From assembly GCA_963666825.2 (NCBI GenBank), contig CAXXFE010000001.1, positions 310,001 through 374,000 on the forward strand: a stretch of DNA of 64,000 nt, written 5' to 3'. The notes under the pieces are model-generated. The model saw nothing but the letters and a program-made list of their open reading frames with translations, was not told where the DNA came from and made no database searches. The stretch's first letter is position 1. Each line of letters starts with the position of its first letter. This stretch comes from Saccharicrinis sp963666825. Its GTDB lineage: Bacteria > Bacteroidota > Bacteroidia > Bacteroidales > Marinilabiliaceae. Shown one piece after another: positions 60,401-64,000 of this stretch. The position numbers were made by a program, and so were the translations under genes.

Positions 60401-60471
60401 GCATTTACCACCCAAAATGCCGAAAGCATAAACAGCATCATAAATATTCGCAGACTACTTTTCATAAACAT
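57406..60471 (-). CDS. SusC-like TonB-dependent outer-membrane transporter (mannan locus)
   Basis: This intact protein of 1021 residues, or 1019 if Met3 is used, has a signal peptide ending VVNAQQ. It then has a carboxypeptidase-regulatory-like domain (ISGKVVDSTGESLPGVSIVVKGT), the SusC-type signature DIDEVVVVGYGTIRKSDLTGAV, a plug with VVDGFP and GSRGANGVVLVTTKQG, and a barrel ending GGINITF. Promoter sequence lies about 65-95 bases upstream (60534-60564). It imports manno-oligosaccharides using TonB. It is the first gene of the mannan operon and is transcribed away from the AraC regulator. Confidence 0.96.
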   Translation of the reverse strand: MFMKSSLRIFMMLFMLSAFWVVNAQQRSISGKVVDSTGESLPGVSIVVKGTTNGTITDIDGNYQLSIGEEAQTLVYSFIGYDTQEVNVGSNLLINVTMVSSVQDIDEVVVVGYGTIRKSDLTGAVSKVGGDDLQQVATTDVVQTLQGKVAGVDVVANSGEPGSGVKIRIRGVGSWGDSNPIYVVDGFPTSDISNLDPSNIESIEILKDASATAIYGSRGANGVVLVTTKQGKKGKAVVEANAFAGVQYVNNTIDLTNAAEYATLRLEAYENDGKLGLISESDRTKLNYVIDNKLKGTDWQDELLQVAPIQNYNLSIRGGSENVSYNVGATLFMQEGIVDNSGMDKLFLWANNEYQISEKIKIGAKIAYSTYKKNIHNDNAWTGALPVSLQIDPLTAAWDDYKNDYGSRVIGGTVLGNPARFIDEAKYQTKGDHKIVGNFNMKVDDLFLEGLSFTTMFGADLKFNSEKQYYPAYYADVDQKRDESELYEKREQMINYTWNGYFNYSKISGDHSVNAMAGAEAQIFTSNDISARGYGVSSNEDLMYLGLATNVDMMEIGGGASKNTLLSYFARANYSYKSRYLFTATVRTDGSSKFLGDNKWGVFPSFSAGWNVKEESFMQNVSFLDRFKVRAGWGQVGNEQSAGNFNYVTTMVNGYTYVFGGTIVDGAVAKRLANPDLKWETSDQTNFGIDLSFLDQKLDVSLDYFNRKTKDMLMDAPIPYYVGAQRPYINAASMENIGYDIALTWREQFESGFQYSVGLNVSTVKNEITKMAAGGELRDDGVSGFTSTTRTVEGDELAYFYGMKTDGIINTQQELDEYLAMLPGEKAQLGDVKFVDSHQDGVIDDSDLVKLGSAFPDFTAGLNITMGYKGLDFKAFFYASVGNEIVNGPAFWYQTGGVLSNYSTDRLNRWTAETPENNEPRMTASDPNNNDRFSDRYVEDGTYLRLRNLQLGYTLPKTLVSKIGLSRLRIYCSADNLFTLTDYSGWNPEIGNFQGDALRAGVDGATYPIPTVLTGGINITF

Positions 60472-60509
60472 CTGTTTTGTAAGATTTAATTATACATTGA
60501 CTCAATCTG

Positions 60510-60521
60510 ATTTCCGGAAAT
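60510..60521. promoter_or_regulatory. Palindrome ATTTCCGGAAAT in SusC leader
   Basis: A perfect 12-base palindrome between the predicted SusC promoter and its start codon, in the divergent region shared with the AraC gene. It could be an operator; no second copy was seen. Confidence 0.35.
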
Positions 60522-60533
60522 AAATCATCAATA

Positions 60534-60564
60534 CAAATTTAGATACGAACCTATACTTCATCAA
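60534..60564 (-). promoter_or_regulatory. Predicted SusC promoter
   Basis: On the minus strand TTG (60562-60564) and TAAATTTG (60534-60541) are 20 bases apart, matching the Bacteroidota pattern of a -33 TTG and a -7 TAnnTTTG box. Transcription would start near 60527, about 56 bases before the SusC start. Confidence 0.6.
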
Positions 60565-60788
60565 GTATTTTTAAACACATTACTAATACTATTATACACT
60601 TCATAATAACACACAACATTAACAAACATAAACTAAAATAGACCGTTAAACCCTTTTATACAGACCCTTAAGTTATTCAAAGCAAATCCAAAGCTAAATC
60701 CAAAGGCATTTTTTTAATGTTTTTTTATACTTATTCTATTTTTTATTGATACTTTTATATCACTTAAATCATACTTTTACATTATATC

Positions 60789-61667
60789 ATGAGTAGTAAA
60801 ATACATAGAGAGATAACTCCTTTGAAAGAAAATGACTGTTTTTTAATCTTTGACAGAGAAAGACAAGGATTTTCATTCCCTATACATTTTCATCCTGAGT
60901 ATGAGATAAATTACATCTCCAACGCAAAGGGCGCTAAGCGAATAGTTGGGGATCACATTGGGGAAATACAGGAGAAAGAACTTGTCATGACAGGACCCAA
61001 CCTACACCATAGTTGGGAAAATTACAAATATGACACAAATCAAACTCTTCATGAGATCACAATCCAATTTCCAAGAGAACTATTTGAAGATTCATTGCTG
61101 GATAAAAATATTTTAAATCCTATTAAAGAACTTTTAGATAATTCACACCGAGGGATACTATTTTCTCAGGAAACCATTAAATCTGTTGAAGGAAAAATAA
61201 TTGAACTAAGTAAAAAAAGAGGATTCGATAGCTTTCTGCTATTTCTTTCAATCCTTTATGATCTATCAACTTCACGTGATCAGCAATCACTAACAAATGT
61301 ATCATTCCAACGTCAATCAGACTTTCACAATAGTGAAAAAATTGAAATCGTATATAATTATATAAAAGACAATTGCAATACTAAAATAAAAGTAACAGAC
61401 GCTGCCAAGCTAGTTAATCTATCTATTACGGCATTCAGTAGATTAATTAAGCAAAGTACAGGTAAATCCTTTGTTGAATTTGTAAATGAGATTAGGTTAG
61501 GTAATGCAACACGTCTATTAATAGAAACAAACAAAACCATTTCAGAAGTATGTTTCGAGTGTGGATTTAACAATTTATCAAACTTTAATAGATCATTTAA
61601 AAAAATACAAGGTTGTACACCTACCGAATTTAGAGACAATTTTACAGGGATAAGGAATGTGCTATAA
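60789..61667 (+). CDS. AraC-family transcriptional regulator with cupin sensor domain
   Basis: In this 292-residue cytosolic protein, residues about 15-110 form an AraC-type cupin ligand domain (FPIHFHPEYEINYIS, GEIQEKELVMTGPNLHHSW). Residues about 190-290 carry the double helix-turn-helix (KIKVTDAAKLVNLSITAFSRLIKQSTG; TISEVCFECGFNNLSNFNRSFKKIQG). The divergent position 317 bases from SusC makes it the likely activator of the mannan operon, binding manno-oligosaccharide or mannobiose once in the cytosol. It uses a different logic from the HTCS that serves the first locus. The start at 60789 is the only good one. Confidence 0.93.
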   Translation: MSSKIHREITPLKENDCFLIFDRERQGFSFPIHFHPEYEINYISNAKGAKRIVGDHIGEIQEKELVMTGPNLHHSWENYKYDTNQTLHEITIQFPRELFEDSLLDKNILNPIKELLDNSHRGILFSQETIKSVEGKIIELSKKRGFDSFLLFLSILYDLSTSRDQQSLTNVSFQRQSDFHNSEKIEIVYNYIKDNCNTKIKVTDAAKLVNLSITAFSRLIKQSTGKSFVEFVNEIRLGNATRLLIETNKTISEVCFECGFNNLSNFNRSFKKIQGCTPTEFRDNFTGIRNVL

Positions 61668-61860
61668 TTAAATAGTATTTTAAAGTTATAGCATTTATTA
61701 CGATCTATAAATAACTAAATCAGATCGTAGAGAAGTAAAATTCACAATATTTATTAAACATATATTTCACAAACATTTTCTATCCTTTTTGAATTAAATT
61801 CTCTCTTCATTTATAAATCCAAATTAACAGAAATTAAAAAGTCTCAAAAAACCAGAATAA

Positions 61861-61887
61861 AAAAGCCCAGCAAATCCGGGCTTTTTT
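61861..61887. terminator. Bidirectional rho-independent terminator
   Basis: AAAAGCCC pairs with GGGCTTTT around a 9-base loop, with an A run before and T run after. It lies between the convergent AraC regulator and the immunity-like gene and can serve both. Confidence 0.85.
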
Positions 61888-61893
61888 GTTAAA

Positions 61894-62397
61894 TTATAAT
61901 GATAGGTAAATACACTCGTTTAAAATACTGAAGAGCATTTGAGAGACATTTGTTTTGTGCTTCCATCCATATTGTCGATTCTGTAATCCTTCAATATTCT
62001 TATCTAATACTATTCCAGACTCAAACATCAACACTCCATCTTTAATTAAATAGACTCTACTTTCTACTGTGCTTATATCTCCTTCTGTCAATTTAAATCG
62101 CCAATCGCTCTTTATTGTTGCAAACAATTCATCATCAGTACTATGAAGGCAGTTGGCTCTCTTTTTATTTAATAAAGCACTTTTTTTGTCCTCTTGACCG
62201 ATTACAAGATATACGTCCCATTTTCCATCCTCAAAATCAAAACTTTCAAAGAGATTAACAATACTATCATTAGTCGAACTTTTAATTTGATAAGTAGGTT
62301 TTGAAACGCATAATACAATAGTATTACCTGTAATAATCTCACCAAGATAAAACAGTAGAATTAAGGATGTTACAATTATTAATACTTTTTTCAACAT
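61894..62397 (-). CDS. Putative immunity protein of RHS toxin module, membrane-anchored
   Basis: This 167-residue protein has one N-terminal membrane helix (about 5-24; VLIIVTSLILLFYLGEIITG) and an outer domain of mixed alpha/beta type (WDVYLVIGQEDKKSALLNKK, STVESRVYLIKDGVLMFESG). I recognise no family. Its ATG follows the stop of the RHS toxin tip by one base, the standard place of the cognate immunity gene in polymorphic toxin systems, which is the only evidence for this role. It ends just before a strong terminator. Confidence 0.6.
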   Translation of the reverse strand: MLKKVLIIVTSLILLFYLGEIITGNTIVLCVSKPTYQIKSSTNDSIVNLFESFDFEDGKWDVYLVIGQEDKKSALLNKKRANCLHSTDDELFATIKSDWRFKLTEGDISTVESRVYLIKDGVLMFESGIVLDKNIEGLQNRQYGWKHKTNVSQMLFSILNECIYLSL

Positions 62398-62398
62398 C

Positions 62399-63219
62399 TT
62401 ATTTTTTTGTTTTTCTGTTTCTACCCTGAATTGTTATAATCTGTCCATTGTTTTTACTAACAAGAGCTTTATCTGAGACAATCCCACCTGGGTAATAAAC
62501 CCGTACATTAGATGCCTTTACAACTCCACCTACTTTATCAGCCATTTGCTCCGCAACACTTCTTTCTCCAGGTAAATTACCATCTACAGCAGTTCGACAA
62601 CCTCCAACTAAGTTTGCATTAGAATTTTCTGAAAAGGCTTCTTTATTGAAATCTCCCACATCTAGAGTTTCGTTGGTCCACATATTCCAATTACCATGGT
62701 CTTCAAATCCAATATCTAGATCACCAGGTGTAGCATGACCAACATATACAAAATTAGAAACTAAATCTTCACTTCTACTATCGCCTCCATTTTTTTCATT
62801 TACATAGTCAACAATTTCATCTGCATCAGAAACTACTTTCATTGTAACCCCAGCTTTTTCAGCTTTCTTTTGATATGCAGCTATTGTTTTTTCGTCATAC
62901 CCTCCTTTACCACCGCCATTATATACAAACCAAGTAGCCTTCTCTCCATTACCTTCTTTCTTATATTGTTTATTAAGAGTTTTGGCCCTACCAAAACATT
63001 TTCAAGAAAATGTTTTCTATTCTTATGGTCACCTGGCTGTCCCGAAACAACAACTCCTTCTTGTCCATCGGGATCTATAAATAAGATTGGATTATTAAAA
63101 CAATAATTATAAGGAGTCCATTCAACAAACTTTTCTGTCAACGGGTCAACACAGTGCCACCTTCCCAAACTAGGGTCATAGAATCTAGCTCCATAATCGT
63201 ACCAATTTACGCAATTTAC
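62399..63219 (-). pseudogene. Displaced RHS toxin tip with caspase-like C-terminal domain, frameshifted
   Basis: The minus-strand frame opens without a start in the RHS core end (NWYDYGARFYDPSLGRWHCVDP, then YNYCFNNPILFIDPDGQ). After FLENVLVG near 62988 one base is missing. The next frame continues AKTLNKQYKKEGNGEKATWF, VYNGGGKGGYDEK and then the toxin domain. That domain has His in FVYVGHATPGDLDIGF and Cys in NLVGGCRTAV, a His-Cys pair as in caspase-like peptidases. A stop stands just upstream of the core end, so the large RHS shell gene is missing. A silent toxin tip of this kind can recombine onto a full-length RHS gene elsewhere. Confidence 0.75.
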
Positions 63220-63432
63220 TTATCTGTTTATGTGACCTTTACACACTTTCAGATTACGTTTCAAAGAACGTTTAACAAATTCTAAAATATTGATTATTCT
63301 CCAAATATTTTCATTTTCAAATAGAAGAAAAAATTCAAAGACTGCTTTAATAAAAACATAAATGCATTATAAAACAGTCTATGGATTTTACGGATATTAC
63401 TTCTCTAATGTACATCAAAAAAGTAGTTTAAG

Positions 63433-63846
63433 CTATTGTACAAAAAAGGGTGTTAGGCCTTTTGAAATACTAAATTTTCGAACTGGGTTAGATTCTGATT
63501 CTAGATCATCAAATACTTCAATATATATAAATCTAACAAGATACAAGTTAATATTTGTTTCGTTTACAATATTGGTTTTTTTAGATTTCACCATCAAGTG
63601 ATTAGAACCCATAAATTCATATTTTGATAACATCTTCCTATCATGAACTAAACCTGGATTTATTGAATCACTAAATATGATTTTTTCGTTAACTATCAAT
63701 TCTATTTTATCTTGATACTTTGATTGATTCGATATGCATATAATAAGATTTCCTTTATATGTATAAATTAAAATCAACTGATGAAGAAGTACTAAGAAAA
63801 AGAATATACCCAATACAAATGCTATTCTCTTTTTATATCTATTCAT
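63433..63846 (-). CDS. Small membrane-anchored protein, possible immunity protein
   Basis: This 137-residue protein has a basic start and one membrane helix (about 7-28; RIAFVLGIFFFLVLLHQLIL), then a beta-rich outer domain (GNLIICISNQSKYQDKIELIV, FMGSNHLMVKSKKT, YLVRFIYIEVFDD). No family is recognised. It starts 6 bases after the stop of the gene at 63853, in the position an immunity gene has behind a toxin tip, and resembles the layout at 61894-62397. It could also be an unrelated small envelope protein. Confidence 0.55.
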   Translation of the reverse strand: MNRYKKRIAFVLGIFFFLVLLHQLILIYTYKGNLIICISNQSKYQDKIELIVNEKIIFSDSINPGLVHDRKMLSKYEFMGSNHLMVKSKKTNIVNETNINLYLVRFIYIEVFDDLESESNPVRKFSISKGLTPFFVQ

Positions 63847-63852
63847 ACTCTT

Positions 63853-64000
63853 TTATTTAATATATCCCCTTGCTTCGCCCTTAAAAGGTACTTTTTTGTA
63901 ACTAAGACGACCACTGGAATTAACATATGGAACATATTTATAATTTTTTCCTCGATTTAGTTTCTTTCTATTAGAATAGATATATACAAGTTGAGATATT
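63853..64000 (-). CDS. 3' end of an unidentified gene, possibly another toxin tip
   Basis: Only the last 48 residues lie in the window: ISQLVYIYSNRKKLNRGKNY, then KYVPYVNSSGRLSYKKVPFK, then GEARGYIK and the stop at 63853-63855. The stretch is basic and Tyr-rich. It is followed at once by a membrane-anchored small protein, and next to it lies an RHS tip with the same arrangement, so it may be the C-terminal toxin end of an RHS-type gene. The sequence alone does not show this. Confidence 0.5.
   Translation of the reverse strand, partial: ISQLVYIYSNRKKLNRGKNYKYVPYVNSSGRLSYKKVPFKGEARGYIK

Noticed and set aside
1..64000. tRNA, rRNA, tmRNA or an origin
   Set aside because: No cloverleaf, conserved rRNA segment or clustered DnaA-box pattern was recognised by eye; a covariance-model search would settle it.

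Overview
The window looks like a Bacteroidota (Bacteroidales-type) chromosome. It is AT-rich, has two SusC/SusD glycan-uptake loci, one hybrid two-component regulator, many lipoprotein glycoside hydrolases, and one TTG-n20-TAnnTTTG promoter. I saw no tRNA, rRNA or CRISPR array.

Region 1 (1-22.5 kb) is a beta-glucan/mixed-glycan utilisation region around a hybrid two-component sensor (7.5-11.5 kb). On the minus strand lie a carboxylesterase (cut by the window edge), a CE1-like esterase, a GH3 with PA14 domain and a GH97. On the plus strand lie a GH16 laminarinase-like enzyme, SusC, SusD (broken by two adjacent in-frame stops), a surface glycan-binding lipoprotein and a GH3 beta-glucosidase. 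Six copies of an undescribed ~70-90 nt inverted-repeat leader occur here. Four end 20-23 nt before the start codons of the esterase, GH97, GH16 and binding protein; two more precede the last copy in tandem. The copies show compensatory base changes, so a structured 5' leader RNA is likely.

Region 2 (22.5-30.2 kb) is a decaying fucose/galactose-glycan cluster: an intact GH95, a GH29 with two lesions, an IS1380-family remnant, a GH2 beta-galactosidase fragment and a broken integrase-core transposase.

Region 3 (30.4-40.6 kb) is a defence/mobile island: a serine recombinase, a Schlafen-AlbA/RecG-like protein, a tightly coupled three-gene operon (small NSSS-motif protein, radical SAM/SPASM enzyme, STAND NTPase with a PD-(D/E)XK-like N-terminus, frameshifted in a T run), a small membrane protein and a RhuM-Fic fusion. 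The three-gene operon is the best candidate for an undescribed system.

Region 4 (40.6-61.7 kb) is a complete galactomannan/mannan locus. Gene order is SusC, SusD, binding lipoprotein, two GH26 mannanases, GH130 phosphorylase, cellobiose-2-epimerase-like enzyme, GPH symporter, GH27 alpha-galactosidase, GH5-like protein with altered catalytic residues, GH2 beta-mannosidase and mannose-6-phosphate isomerase, with a divergent AraC regulator. Mannan is bound and cut outside, mannobiose is imported, epimerised to mannosyl-glucose and phosphorolysed, and mannose enters glycolysis.

Region 5 (61.9-64 kb) holds displaced polymorphic-toxin modules: an RHS tip with a caspase-like domain and a putative immunity protein, then the end of another gene with its own putative immunity partner.
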